From Fidelibacterota bacterium TCS55 (GTDB taxonomy: Bacteria > Fidelibacterota > Marinisomatia > Marinisomatales > TCS55): 39,097 bases of DNA. The translations under genes were made by a program, and so were the position numbers. The notes beneath the pieces are model-generated. The model made no database searches. It was given only the letters and a program-made list of their open reading frames with translations, and had not been told where the DNA came from. Where the stretch lies: the NCBI GenBank assembly GCA_001577025.1, contig LSCF01000006.1, forward strand, positions 1 to 39,097, written 5' to 3'. Positions 8,659 to 17,778 of the stretch are shown piece by piece (the first letter of the stretch is position 1; each line of letters starts with the position of its first letter).

Positions 8659-9233
8659 AAAATTTTGTTATCATATCTGCACCTTCCGGTTCGGGGAAAA
8701 GCACCCTGTGTCGTGCCTTGCAAGTTAAAGATTCATCCATTCATTTTTCTTTATCTTCCACAACCAGAGAAAAGCGAAATGGGGAAGAGGATGGTGTGGA
8801 TTACCGCTTTTTGACCAATGATGAATTTAAATTGGGCATTGCCAAGGATGAATATGCAGAGTGGGAAAAGATCCATGGCGATTATTATTACGGCACCCCA
8901 AAAGCCAATTTTCAACATGCCGTTGACCGGCAGCAGATACTTTTACTGGAGTTGGATGTGAAGGGTGCCATGTCGGTGAAAAAATTATATCCGGATCAAA
9001 CCATATCGATTTTCGTAGAACCACCGAGTTTAGAAGATTTAAAGATTCGGCTTCAAAATAGAGGCACAGACTCAGAAGTGCGAATTGCAAAACGATTAGA
9101 ACGGCTGGAGTCTGAATTGGCATACAAATCAAACTTTGACCATCATGTCATCAATGACAGTGTGGATCAGGCCGTCATAGATATATTAAACATTATACAA
9201 CATGAAAATGAAGGAGTCTATCATGGGACTTGA
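8655..9233 (+). CDS. gmk: Guanylate kinase
   Basis: Gmk phosphorylates GMP to GDP with ATP. At 192 residues it is the normal size. The P-loop is SAPSGSGKSTLCR at the N-terminus. The GMP-binding segment includes SLSSTTREKRNGEEDGVDYRF-like residues (S and R contacts to GMP), then AEWEKIHGDYYYGTP and LLLELDVKGAMSVKK. The lid region includes RLQNRGTDSE with RIAKRLERLESEL. The start ATG overlaps the yicC stop, and the rpoZ start lies inside its last codons. This tight packing implies coupled translation. Confidence 0.97.
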   Translation: MKNFVIISAPSGSGKSTLCRALQVKDSSIHFSLSSTTREKRNGEEDGVDYRFLTNDEFKLGIAKDEYAEWEKIHGDYYYGTPKANFQHAVDRQQILLLELDVKGAMSVKKLYPDQTISIFVEPPSLEDLKIRLQNRGTDSEVRIAKRLERLESELAYKSNFDHHVINDSVDQAVIDILNIIQHENEGVYHGT

Positions 9234-9501
9234 ACCCTTATCTATCCGTCAAATGGAATCACGTACCGGCGACATGTATGAAGCTGTAGTGGTGATGTCC
9301 AAACGAGCAAAACAGGTTCTTAGCAACCGTATCATGGCAGAAATGATGATATCCACCGAAGAAGTTGAAATGGGTGTATACGATCAGGTGATAGAAAAAA
9401 ACCCTGAAGATTATGAAGAACTGGATAAAGCCACGACTGTTGCCGTCAATGAATTTATTGATGGCGATTTGAAATGGGAAGACAACCAGGATAAAGCATA
9501 A
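9223..9501 (+). CDS. rpoZ: DNA-directed RNA polymerase omega subunit
   Basis: This small RNA polymerase subunit assists assembly of beta-prime. ATG 9223 is preferred over ATG 9202 because AAGGAG (9211-9216) lies 6 bases upstream, giving 92 residues. The omega pattern is visible: an N-terminal segment with TGDMYEAVVVMSKRAKQV and then a helix with a VAVNEFIDGDLKW tail. The family motif (a short A-R hydrophobic helix) is divergent, as is common in FCB-type omegas. Its position directly after gmk, the classical gmk-rpoZ pair, strongly supports the call. Confidence 0.85.
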   Translation: MGLEPLSIRQMESRTGDMYEAVVVMSKRAKQVLSNRIMAEMMISTEEVEMGVYDQVIEKNPEDYEELDKATTVAVNEFIDGDLKWEDNQDKA

Positions 9502-9528
9502 GCCGGTACGGGCAGCCGTTAAAAGCCC

Positions 9529-10227
9529 ATGGGTCCAGTTTCTGACGAAAAGGTTAACCAATATTTAAGACAAACCCGAGATCTCTTCGGGGATGAGATT
9601 TATGTAGAGCTGGACCCAACCCCTTCGGGTACTTCATCAATAAAAAGCACCCAAAAACCTTCCTATTCCGAATTCCCATCGGATCTATCCTTATTTAACC
9701 AACACATTAATCAATGCCATAAGTGTGAATTGGGCAATTCCAGAACAAACTTTGTTTTTGGTGTAGGCGATCCCAAGGCATCTTTAGTTATTGTGGGTGA
9801 AGCACCAGGCGAGCAAGAGGATTTAAAAGGAGAGCCTTTTGTAGGCCGTGCGGGCAAGCTATTGGATAAAATACTTGCAGCAATTGACCGTTCGAGAGAA
9901 AAGGATGTTTACATCTGCAATGTGTTAAAATGTCGACCGCCCAACAATCGAGATCCACTAGCAAGCGAGGTAAGTGAGTGCGAACCTTATTTGATTCATC
10001 AAATTAATTTGATTCGCCCGAAACTCATTGTAGCTTTAGGTCGTGTGGCCGGAAAGACGCTTCTCAATGTGGATAATTCGTTGAAAAGTATGCGAGGACA
10101 GCTTCACGATTATCATGGTACTCCCCTGATCGTGACCTATCATCCGGCAGCTTTATTGAGAAACCCAAACTGGAAAACAGATGCATGGAAAGATTTCAAA
10201 TGGATTCGTTCCATCATCGATGCATAA
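9529..10227 (+). CDS. Uracil-DNA glycosylase, family 4 (Fe-S type)
   Basis: Family 4 UDG removes uracil arising from cytosine deamination and carries a 4Fe-4S cluster. The 232-residue protein has a variable N-terminal 60 residues and then QCHKCELG, which supplies the first two cluster cysteines. Motif A is [34 protein letters not shown] and the downstream ECEPYL contribute the other cysteines. [14 protein letters not shown] and the C-terminal [11 protein letters not shown] (active-site motif 2) follow. It lies 27 bases after rpoZ and 3 bases before dnaB, in the same operon. Confidence 0.95.
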   Translation: MGPVSDEKVNQYLRQTRDLFGDEIYVELDPTPSGTSSIKSTQKPSYSEFPSDLSLFNQHINQCHKCELGNSRTNFVFGVGDPKASLVIVGEAPGEQEDLKGEPFVGRAGKLLDKILAAIDRSREKDVYICNVLKCRPPNNRDPLASEVSECEPYLIHQINLIRPKLIVALGRVAGKTLLNVDNSLKSMRGQLHDYHGTPLIVTYHPAALLRNPNWKTDAWKDFKWIRSIIDA

Positions 10228-10230
10228 AAC

Positions 10231-11598
10231 ATGGCTCAGAATAATACATTAAACGAATTAACGGCTCAACCCCAAGCCTTAGAAGCAGAGCAGGCCGTAT
10301 TGGGATCTATGCTGACTACAAAAGAAGCGGTCAGCAAAGGAATGCAATGGCTCTCTGCCAATCATTTTTACAAATCAGCACACGAACGGATTTTCACCTG
10401 CATGGTGCATCTCTTTGATAAGGGCGAGCCCATCGATGCCATCTCTGTTGTTGATAGACTCAAGAAGAAAAAAGAGCTAGAAGGTGTAGGCGGCGCCTAT
10501 TATGTTACAGGACTTGCCGAATCAGTCCCCACCACAGCAAATGTTGAACACTATGCGAAGATCGTACTGGAAAAACATCTTTTACGAAAATTAATTGAAG
10601 TATCACATGAAGTTTCAAAAGAAGCATTTGAGGATGCACAGGATGTAGATGACATTCTGGATTCAGCTGAATCGGCCATTTTTAATATATCTGAAAAAAG
10701 ACTCCGGGGTGGGTTTCAACATATTGACCCCATTCTTCATCATACCTTTGAAGAATTAGATAAAATTGCATCCAAGCCAGGTAGTGTGACCGGTGTGCCA
10801 TCCGGATTAATGGATTTGGATGATATAACATCGGGATTTCATCCCGGCGAATTGATTATTGTGGCGGGCCGCCCGGGTATGGGAAAAACCGCATTGGCCC
10901 TATCTATGGGACGAAACGCAGCCATTCTCAATAAGACTGGTGTTGGCATGTTCAGTCTTGAGATGGCCAATCATCAATTGGCCATGCGTCTGCTTTGTGC
11001 AGAAGGAAGGGTAGATAGTCATCTCGTCCGCACAGGAAAGCTCCCCAAAACACAATGGAAAAATTTAAGTATTGCGGTGGGCTCTCTCGCCGAAGCACCC
11101 ATTTATCTAGATGATACGCCTGGTATGTCTGTATTAGAAGTACGTGCAAAAGCCCGTCGTCTCAAAGCAGAGCATGATATTGGTCTGTTGATAGTGGACT
11201 ATCTTCAGCTCATGAGCGGACCGAAAGGCGCCGAAAGCCGTCAGCAGGAGATTTCTCAAATTTCCCGATCCTTAAAAGCATTGGCGAAAGAAATCGACGT
11301 GCCGGTAATTGGACTGTCACAGTTATCCCGTGCTGTAGAAAGCAGAAGTGATCGTCATCCTCAATTATCAGATTTAAGAGAATCGGGTGCCATTGAACAA
11401 GATGCAGATGTGGTGATATTTTTGTATCGGCCTTGGGTTTATACTCAGGAGGATGAAGATAGGGGTAAAGCTGAAATTATCGTGGCGAAACAGCGGAATG
11501 GCCCCACGGGTGTTGTCGAAGCCACATTTATCGATCGATTTGCCCGATTTGAGAATATGGCTGCATTTGCCGAAGTAGAAGCGGAGTCACCCTTCTAA
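10231..11598 (+). CDS. dnaB: Replicative DNA helicase DnaB
   Basis: This hexameric 5'-3' helicase drives the replication fork. It has 455 residues. The N-terminal helical domain begins PQALEAEQAVLGSML. The RecA-like domain has Walker A GRPGMGKTALAL (from about residue 213), Walker B in LLIVDYLQLMSG, and sensor/arginine-finger segments SQLSRAVESR and SDLRESGAIEQDADVV. It ends with AKQRNGPTGVVEATF. Overlap with the next gene is TAATG at 11596-11600, so dnaB and rel are translationally coupled. No intein or insertion is visible. Confidence 0.97.
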   Translation: MAQNNTLNELTAQPQALEAEQAVLGSMLTTKEAVSKGMQWLSANHFYKSAHERIFTCMVHLFDKGEPIDAISVVDRLKKKKELEGVGGAYYVTGLAESVPTTANVEHYAKIVLEKHLLRKLIEVSHEVSKEAFEDAQDVDDILDSAESAIFNISEKRLRGGFQHIDPILHHTFEELDKIASKPGSVTGVPSGLMDLDDITSGFHPGELIIVAGRPGMGKTALALSMGRNAAILNKTGVGMFSLEMANHQLAMRLLCAEGRVDSHLVRTGKLPKTQWKNLSIAVGSLAEAPIYLDDTPGMSVLEVRAKARRLKAEHDIGLLIVDYLQLMSGPKGAESRQQEISQISRSLKALAKEIDVPVIGLSQLSRAVESRSDRHPQLSDLRESGAIEQDADVVIFLYRPWVYTQEDEDRGKAEIIVAKQRNGPTGVVEATFIDRFARFENMAAFAEVEAESPF

Positions 11599-13784
11599 TG
11601 GTAAACCCCTTAACCAAATTTGTCCCATTTCTTGTGGGTGAATACCCCAAGCCTTTCCTTGAATTGTTCGATGGTATCACCCACAATGAACAATTGAATG
11701 GTGAAGAGTTGAAAGCAACAATGTGGAAAGCATATGAATTTGGCTCTAGATATCACGAAGGACAAAAACGCCGTTCAGGGGATGCATATTTTGAGGCCCA
11801 TTGTGTAGAGGTGGCAAAAATCCTCGCTTCATGGAACATGGATCATATTACCATTATTGGCGGTTTGCTCCACGATACCATAGAAGACACAGAAGCCACA
11901 TTTGAAGAAATTGAAGAAACGTTCGGTACGGATGTAGCCAATTTGGTTAATGGAGTAAGTAAGCTTGGCGGCATTCGTTTTTCAAGTCGAAAAGCAAAGC
12001 AGGCAGGGAATTTTATGAAAATGCTTATTTCTGTGGCCAAAGATCTTCGGGTCATCATTATCAAATTTGCTGATCGGCTTCATAATATGACCACCATCAC
12101 CCACATGCCAAGGATAAAACAGCATCGAATCGCCATTGAAACACGCGATGTATATGCACCTTTGGCCCACCGATTGGGTATGGCGAAAGTGAAGTGGATG
12201 TTAGATGACCTGGTCTTAAAAACATTGAATCCAGATGTATTTGTAGATATTGAATCCAAACTGAAATCATCCAATAAAGAACGGGAAAAATACATTGGTA
12301 CCATTACCAAAGCCTTGAACGCTGAACTCAAGGATTATAAAATAAATCCGGAAGTGTATGGTCGGCCAAAGTCCCATTCATCTATTTATGGGAAAATGGT
12401 GAAGCGGGGGAAGGCATTTGAAGAAATTTATGATATTTTGGCAATACGTCTCGTTGTGGATAAAGTAGAGGATTGCTATTTGACTCTGGGGGTGTTGCAT
12501 CAAAAATTCAAGCCCATTCAGGAGCGGTTTAAAGATTTTATTGCTACACCGAAAAGTAATGGATATCAATCCATTCATACGACGGTGGTGGGCCCCGAAG
12601 GGAAATTAGTGGAAATCCAGATTCGGACCCGGGATATGGAGCAAACTGCAGAAATTGGTGTGGCGGCACACTGGCGGTATAAAGAAGGTGTCAAGGATGC
12701 GAAAAGTATAGATGGTCACGTGAAATGGCTCCGTGATTTATTGGACATCTTACAAAGTGAAGAAAATGATCCAAAAGAATTCATGCATTTACTCAAAATT
12801 GATTTATTCGGGGATGAGATATTTGTATTTACACCCAAGGGAGACTTGGTTCAGCTTCCGGTCAAATCCACACCTCTTGATTTTGCATTCCAAGTCCACT
12901 CAGAAGTGGGTAAAACCTGTCTCGGCGCCAAAGTGAATCACAAGGTGGTGCCTTTAAATACGGAACTGAATAATGGGGATACGGTAGAGGTCATTACCAG
13001 TAGTTCTCAAAGTCCCAATTATGGCTGGCTCAAATTTGCAGTCACTTCAAAAGCGCGGAACCAGATTAAGCGATACCTGAATAAACAAGAGCGTGAAGAA
13101 AGCGTCAAAATGGGAGAACAAATTTTAACGAAAAGCTTACGCCGATTAAAAATGCTCAACCAGTTGGATGAAGTGAAGGGTGCTTATTCAAAATTTGGCT
13201 TTGGTGGTGAAAGCCAGTTGATTGAAGCGGTGGGTAAAGGTGAAATATCCGTAAGAGATATTATGGATAAACTGGCACCCCAAAAAGAAACGTTGGAAGA
13301 AGATTCAAACGAAGGCTTTTTTAAATTCCGCCGTAAAGAAAGCCGGAGTATCAAGTTAGAAGGGATTTCTAACATTATGGCCAATTTTGGCAAATGCTGC
13401 AATCCCATCCCCGGTGATGATATGGTGGGCTTTATTACTCGTGGCAGAGGCATTACCGTCCATCGTTCGGCCTGTCCCAGTTTGCCATTATTAAGCGAAG
13501 AATCAGATCGGCTAGTGCCTGTGGATTGGGAAGTGGCACGATCGGACCAATTCAATGTACGATTGCAAGTTGTAGGGCAAGATCGAAAAGGCTTGCTAAA
13601 GGATATGACTGAAACTATATCCAAACTCAATATCAATATGACATCTGTGGACATTAAGGTCAAGGATGCGGTGGCCACAGCCATATTCATCGTCCAAGTC
13701 AATAACTTAAAACAATTGGAGCGAGTGGTGAGAAAACTATCCAAAGTGAAAAGTATTGACTATGTGGAACGTGCCAAGCAATAA
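11598..13784 (+). CDS. rel: Bifunctional (p)ppGpp synthetase/hydrolase (Rel/SpoT family)
   Basis: The protein makes and degrades the stringent-response alarmone (p)ppGpp. It has 728 residues with the full domain set. The HD hydrolase domain has RYHEGQKRRSGD and LLHDTIEDTEA with HD at 92-93, and FADRLHNM. The synthetase domain has GRPKSHSSIYGKM, RFKD in ERFKDFIATPKSNGYQS (the RxKD form of bifunctional enzymes) and EIQIRTRDME. TGS follows (FVFTPKGDLVQLP), then the zinc-finger-like CCNPIPGD segment and a C-terminal ACT domain. Intact HD and synthetase motifs argue for a bifunctional enzyme rather than a RelA-type synthetase only. Confidence 0.96.
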   Translation: MVNPLTKFVPFLVGEYPKPFLELFDGITHNEQLNGEELKATMWKAYEFGSRYHEGQKRRSGDAYFEAHCVEVAKILASWNMDHITIIGGLLHDTIEDTEATFEEIEETFGTDVANLVNGVSKLGGIRFSSRKAKQAGNFMKMLISVAKDLRVIIIKFADRLHNMTTITHMPRIKQHRIAIETRDVYAPLAHRLGMAKVKWMLDDLVLKTLNPDVFVDIESKLKSSNKEREKYIGTITKALNAELKDYKINPEVYGRPKSHSSIYGKMVKRGKAFEEIYDILAIRLVVDKVEDCYLTLGVLHQKFKPIQERFKDFIATPKSNGYQSIHTTVVGPEGKLVEIQIRTRDMEQTAEIGVAAHWRYKEGVKDAKSIDGHVKWLRDLLDILQSEENDPKEFMHLLKIDLFGDEIFVFTPKGDLVQLPVKSTPLDFAFQVHSEVGKTCLGAKVNHKVVPLNTELNNGDTVEVITSSSQSPNYGWLKFAVTSKARNQIKRYLNKQEREESVKMGEQILTKSLRRLKMLNQLDEVKGAYSKFGFGGESQLIEAVGKGEISVRDIMDKLAPQKETLEEDSNEGFFKFRRKESRSIKLEGISNIMANFGKCCNPIPGDDMVGFITRGRGITVHRSACPSLPLLSEESDRLVPVDWEVARSDQFNVRLQVVGQDRKGLLKDMTETISKLNINMTSVDIKVKDAVATAIFIVQVNNLKQLERVVRKLSKVKSIDYVERAKQ

Positions 13785-13805
13785 TCGTTAGCATAGGGGT
13801 ATAGC

Positions 13806-14219
13806 ATGGGACGATTTCTGGCAATAGATCACGGAAATAAACGGGTGGGCTTGGCACTATCTGACCCCATGAAGATAATTGCCAAACCATTTAGAACGCT
13901 TACATTTACAGATGCTTCAAAATTATTAAATTCCCTTCGAGATATAATCGAATCTGAATCGGTGGAGCAAATTATTCTCGGTTTACCCAGAGGGATGAAA
14001 GGGCAGGATACGGCTCAGACCGAGGTGGTATTGGCATTCGCAGAACAATTGAAATCTGCATTGGATATTCCGATCGAATTGATTGATGAACGGCTCAGTT
14101 CTGTGAGTGCTGAAAAAGCACTAATCCAGCAGGAAGTGAAAACAGGCCATAACAAGGGTCGTATCGATGAAACGGCCGCCGCCATTTTTCTTCAACAATA
14201 TTTAGATCAAACTCGTTAA
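13806..14219 (+). CDS. ruvX: Putative pre-16S rRNA nuclease / Holliday junction resolvase-like (YqgF)
   Basis: This 137-residue YqgF-family RNase H-fold protein is implicated in 16S rRNA 5' maturation. The first acidic residue is in LAIDHGNKRVGLALSDP. The second motif region is IILGLPRGMKG, and the third is IDERLSSVSAEKAL. The last catalytic Asp is in KGRIDETAAAIFLQQYL. The start ATG 13806 is the only one before the conserved motif. The stop overlaps the lnt start (TAATG). Confidence 0.94.
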   Translation: MGRFLAIDHGNKRVGLALSDPMKIIAKPFRTLTFTDASKLLNSLRDIIESESVEQIILGLPRGMKGQDTAQTEVVLAFAEQLKSALDIPIELIDERLSSVSAEKALIQQEVKTGHNKGRIDETAAAIFLQQYLDQTR

Positions 14220-15718
14220 TGCAGTTCATCCAATCAATATTTGACCGATCCCCCTATCAATTGGCCATTATCTCCGGTGTGCTCATTGGATGTGCCTATC
14301 CGCCTTTCCCTGGAGTATCCGCTTGGGTAGGGTTTATACCATTGATCCATATTTGGTTAACTCAACCTCCTAAAGAATCGGCACGGTGGACATTTTTTGC
14401 CGGTGTTATTTCACATATCATTGCTTTTTACTGGATTGGGCTGAACTCCGGTGCGTCAATCATCGCCGCATTTTTCTCGATGACTGCTTCCATTTTATAT
14501 CTATCCGCCATTTGGGCAGTGTTTGGTTGGGGAATGGCCACTATCGAAAAACGATTTGGTAACAGCATCGCCATTATGCCTTTTGCCTGGGCAAGTTTGG
14601 AATGGCTTCGTGCATTTGGTCCTCTGGGATTCCCTTGGGCAAACCTTGCCATTACGCAAACCAAAATTTTACCCTTGGTCCAAATTACAGATACTACGGG
14701 ATCAGAGGGGGTGGCCTTTTGGCTCATATTACTCAATATTTTGGTGTATCTGACCATTCGGTCTTCCGGTGATTTAGGTACGCAAAAAAAGGTATTGGCC
14801 CTTGTATTCATATTGCCTTGGATATTTGGTGCATTTCGTATTTACCAATTTGATTCAGCCGAAGCGAAGGAAGTCCGTTCAGTGGCAGCCATCCAGCCTA
14901 ACGTAAACCCCAACCAAAAATGGGAAGCATCTTTTCGAGATCGTCTATATACGATTATGGACTCTCTCAATGCCGAAGCCTATAGTATGGATCCGGATTT
15001 GGTGTTATGGCCCGAAGCGGCCCTCCCGGCTTACATGCGCGTGTCATCTTCTAGATTAAAGTACGAATGGCTGGTGAATGATACGAAGATTCCCCTCGCG
15101 ATGGGGACGGTAGATTATGATCGAGATTCTACGGGACGGCGAGTGTATAACGGGACTATATTTTTTGGTATTAACGGGAATAAAATGTATCATAAAATAT
15201 TTCTCGTTCCTTTTGCAGAGTATATACCCATGTCGCCGCGGTTCCCCGCATTAAAAAAATTAAACTTTGGCCAAGCCAATTTTACCCATGGAGATGAATT
15301 TACTACATTTCCTCTGGATTCTGTATATTTCAGCAATATGATTTGCTATGAATCCACCCATCCTGTGGTGGCCCGCGGATTTATGAATAATGGTGCACGA
15401 TTTCTCACGATTGAAGCGAATGATGCATGGTTGCGGAATTCATCCGGCGTTCGCCAGCATTTTGAATTGGCAAGGTTGCGTGCCGTGGAGCAGCGAGCAG
15501 GAATTATCCGCAGCGCCAATACAGGTATATCGGGACTAATCCAGCCATCAGGGCGTGTGGATCAAAAGATCAAATTCGGCGATCAGGCCGTTTTCCTTGG
15601 TGAAGTTGTCCTCAACCAGGGTGTAACATTTTACGGCCGATATGGAAGCGTTTTTGCACAAATGTGCTTCATTCTAACCTTGATACAGATTGTATGGTTA
15701 ATAAGACGACAAAAATAG
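14219..15718 (+). CDS. lnt: Apolipoprotein N-acyltransferase
   Basis: Lnt transfers a third acyl chain to the N-terminal cysteine of lipoproteins in the inner membrane, so the host is a diderm. The 499 residues comprise about six N-terminal membrane segments followed by a nitrilase-like periplasmic domain. The catalytic triad is visible as E266 (LWPEAALP), K326 (MYHKIFLVPFAEYIP) and C376 (MICYEST). The C-terminal helix anchors the protein. Lipoproteins that could be substrates occur in the window, for example at 35950 and 36904. It is coupled to ruvX by a TAATG overlap, and the next gene starts within its last 25 bases. Confidence 0.96.
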   Translation: MQFIQSIFDRSPYQLAIISGVLIGCAYPPFPGVSAWVGFIPLIHIWLTQPPKESARWTFFAGVISHIIAFYWIGLNSGASIIAAFFSMTASILYLSAIWAVFGWGMATIEKRFGNSIAIMPFAWASLEWLRAFGPLGFPWANLAITQTKILPLVQITDTTGSEGVAFWLILLNILVYLTIRSSGDLGTQKKVLALVFILPWIFGAFRIYQFDSAEAKEVRSVAAIQPNVNPNQKWEASFRDRLYTIMDSLNAEAYSMDPDLVLWPEAALPAYMRVSSSRLKYEWLVNDTKIPLAMGTVDYDRDSTGRRVYNGTIFFGINGNKMYHKIFLVPFAEYIPMSPRFPALKKLNFGQANFTHGDEFTTFPLDSVYFSNMICYESTHPVVARGFMNNGARFLTIEANDAWLRNSSGVRQHFELARLRAVEQRAGIIRSANTGISGLIQPSGRVDQKIKFGDQAVFLGEVVLNQGVTFYGRYGSVFAQMCFILTLIQIVWLIRRQK

Positions 15719-16329
15719 TGATATCAATCCTACTGATAAGCAGTAGTGTATTGGTTGGGCAGCGAAAAGAAAAGAAGGAATTGAGTCCCGTCATTAAATC
15801 GGCTATACTACCGGGTTGGGGGCAAAAGTCCATGGGTTTTTCGAAACGGGCTCGAACGTTTCAATATGTTGAGACAGGCTTGGTGCTGACCATTGTCGGG
15901 ACGTCTACATTCTCTAATATAATGAAAAAGAATTATATGTCATTCGCCTATCAGCATGCGAATGTATCATCTGGCGGAAAGTCCCACGAATATTGGGTGG
16001 ATATCGGGAATTATGATACTATCGAAGATTATAATGCAGAGCATCTGCGAAATCGTGAAATGGATGCCCTATATCCAGAAGATTTAAAATGGAGTTGGGT
16101 GTGGGATTCATCTGAAAATCGTAAAGCATTTGAAAAAAAACGAATTCAAAGCGATCAATTGAAATTGGCTGCATCATTTGGAGTCGGTGCATTGGTATTA
16201 AATCATGTCGTTTCCGCCATTGATGCTCTATATCTTACGCGAGTTAAAGAAGATCAATCATTAATGATAGAGCCTTTTCATAATTTGGATGTGGGCAGTG
16301 TGGGCTATGCATTCACCTTCCGGTTTTAA
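15694..16329 (+). CDS. DUF5683-like envelope protein of unknown function
   Basis: I take ATG 15694, inside the lnt end, as the start; GTG 15664 would prefix ten unlikely residues. The 211-residue product has a signal peptide (IVISILLISSSVLVGQ). The motif SAILPGWGQKSMGFSKRA follows, typical of DUF5683 proteins, in which PGxGQ precedes membrane helices. Two further hydrophobic segments flank a charged middle region rich in acidic and aromatic residues. It ends in an aromatic strand (YAFTFRF), reminiscent of outer-membrane-targeted termini. Function is unknown; envelope location is inferred. Confidence 0.6.
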   Translation: MVNKTTKIVISILLISSSVLVGQRKEKKELSPVIKSAILPGWGQKSMGFSKRARTFQYVETGLVLTIVGTSTFSNIMKKNYMSFAYQHANVSSGGKSHEYWVDIGNYDTIEDYNAEHLRNREMDALYPEDLKWSWVWDSSENRKAFEKKRIQSDQLKLAASFGVGALVLNHVVSAIDALYLTRVKEDQSLMIEPFHNLDVGSVGYAFTFRF

Positions 16330-16331
16330 TT

Positions 16332-17057
16332 ATGAGTAAGCACCCATTTGTGAATCTCTGGTTTTTTCTCGGTTTTTCCTTATCGCTTTTGGCCACGGAT
16401 ACCTACTGGGGATGGGCAATTCACTTTGGTGTTGCATTGGCGCTTGCACTAAGTAATCGGGCTATTTTCCCGACGGTACTAAAACGGTTAAGGCCATTTA
16501 TATTTTACTTTCCCACCATGCTCATGCTCTATATTGGATTCTCTTTATTGCTTACAGACGCATCCCTTGCACATATCATGAATGAAGCATTTTTTGGTTT
16601 AACAAAGTTGATAATTATTGTGGGTGCAATGATGATTTGTCTTGAATCCACACCCAGTCATGATATGGTAACCATGGCTCGCAGTATGTGGGTGAAAATG
16701 AATCTGCCCTGGCGGTGGGTAGAGGACTGCTTTCTATTTTTGGGGATGACATTGCGGTTTTACCCCACATTTCAATCCAATTGGACTACCGTCATGCATA
16801 GTCGCCAATCCTTGGGCATCTCCCGAGATGGATCTCGCTTAGCCAAAGTTATAATGGCAGCAAAGGATATGCCGGGGATGCTGATTCATCAATTGCGTCG
16901 CGCAGAAGACGTGGCCAATGCCATGGCGCTTCGAGGTTATGGTCAGACATTCCCACGGGGTGTTACCCATCCCATTCCATTTGGAAAATATCACCTAATT
17001 CATATTGGGATAATTACACTCGGTTTTTGGCTGGTTCATCAATATGTCCCGATTTAA
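16332..17057 (+). CDS. ecfT: Energy-coupling factor transporter T component (EcfT/CbiQ family)
   Basis: EcfT is the membrane scaffold that couples ATPases to a substrate-binding S component for vitamin or metal uptake. The 241-residue protein has four to five hydrophobic helices. The characteristic cytoplasmic coupling helix is RRAEDVANAMALRGYGQ (Ala-Arg-Gly signature). ecfT directly before truA is a familiar order in other bacteria, where ecfA genes precede ecfT. Here no EcfA ATPase or S component is visible in the window, so partner and substrate are unknown. Its end overlaps the truA start by 14 bases. Confidence 0.82.
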   Translation: MSKHPFVNLWFFLGFSLSLLATDTYWGWAIHFGVALALALSNRAIFPTVLKRLRPFIFYFPTMLMLYIGFSLLLTDASLAHIMNEAFFGLTKLIIIVGAMMICLESTPSHDMVTMARSMWVKMNLPWRWVEDCFLFLGMTLRFYPTFQSNWTTVMHSRQSLGISRDGSRLAKVIMAAKDMPGMLIHQLRRAEDVANAMALRGYGQTFPRGVTHPIPFGKYHLIHIGIITLGFWLVHQYVPI

Positions 17058-17778
17058 AATCACCATCCAATACGACGGCACCGGTTTTCGCGGCTGGCAA
17101 TTGCAGAAGTCTGATCGAACCGTGCAAGGCGAACTGGAATCCGCATTAAAAAAAATGAATAAAGATGAATTGATTCGTGTGCATGGGGCAGGGCGGACGG
17201 ATACGGGAGTTCACGCCACGGGACAAGTGGCACATTTTGATTTCAGTACTGAAATGGATTCGTGTGAATTGAAGGATGCCCTCAATGGCAACACACCCAG
17301 AGATATCAAAATTATGACTTGCGTTGTTGTGCCAGAGGCATTTCATGCAAGATTTTCAGCTACGAAACGATATTATAATTATCGCATCCGGACGGATGGT
17401 TTTCTGCTGGATCGCCATTATACGTGGCATACGAATGAATTGGATATGGATCTGCTTACAGTAGCGGCGGACTATATTGTGGGTGATCATGATTTTACTT
17501 CGTTCAGTAGAAATAATGAGGAGTTGGATCACCGAAGGTGCATCATCTATGATTCTGTGTGGAAAGGGCATGACGCCGTCGTAAATTATGAAATTACAGG
17601 AAATCGATTTTTACATCATATGGTACGGTATCTTGTGGGCACCATGGTAGAAGTGGCCCGGGGTAAATTTCCATTGGATCGATTTAAATCCTTGTTAGAT
17701 AACCCAACAGAGTCAGTACATATTTTAAAAGCACCACCCAAGGGATTGGTTCTTACTCAAGTGGATTATGATGAATAA
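17044..17778 (+). CDS. truA: tRNA pseudouridine(38-40) synthase TruA
   Basis: TruA isomerises uridines 38-40 in the anticodon arm of tRNAs. It has 244 residues, standard length. The N-terminus carries IQYDGTGFRGWQLQ. The catalytic Asp is D53 in GAGRTDTGVHATGQVAHFD. RYYNYRI and the C-terminal NRFLHHMVRYLVGTMVEVA helix also fit. The start overlaps ecfT, and the stop overlaps the htrA start by 11 bases. Confidence 0.97.
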   Translation: MSRFKITIQYDGTGFRGWQLQKSDRTVQGELESALKKMNKDELIRVHGAGRTDTGVHATGQVAHFDFSTEMDSCELKDALNGNTPRDIKIMTCVVVPEAFHARFSATKRYYNYRIRTDGFLLDRHYTWHTNELDMDLLTVAADYIVGDHDFTSFSRNNEELDHRRCIIYDSVWKGHDAVVNYEITGNRFLHHMVRYLVGTMVEVARGKFPLDRFKSLLDNPTESVHILKAPPKGLVLTQVDYDE

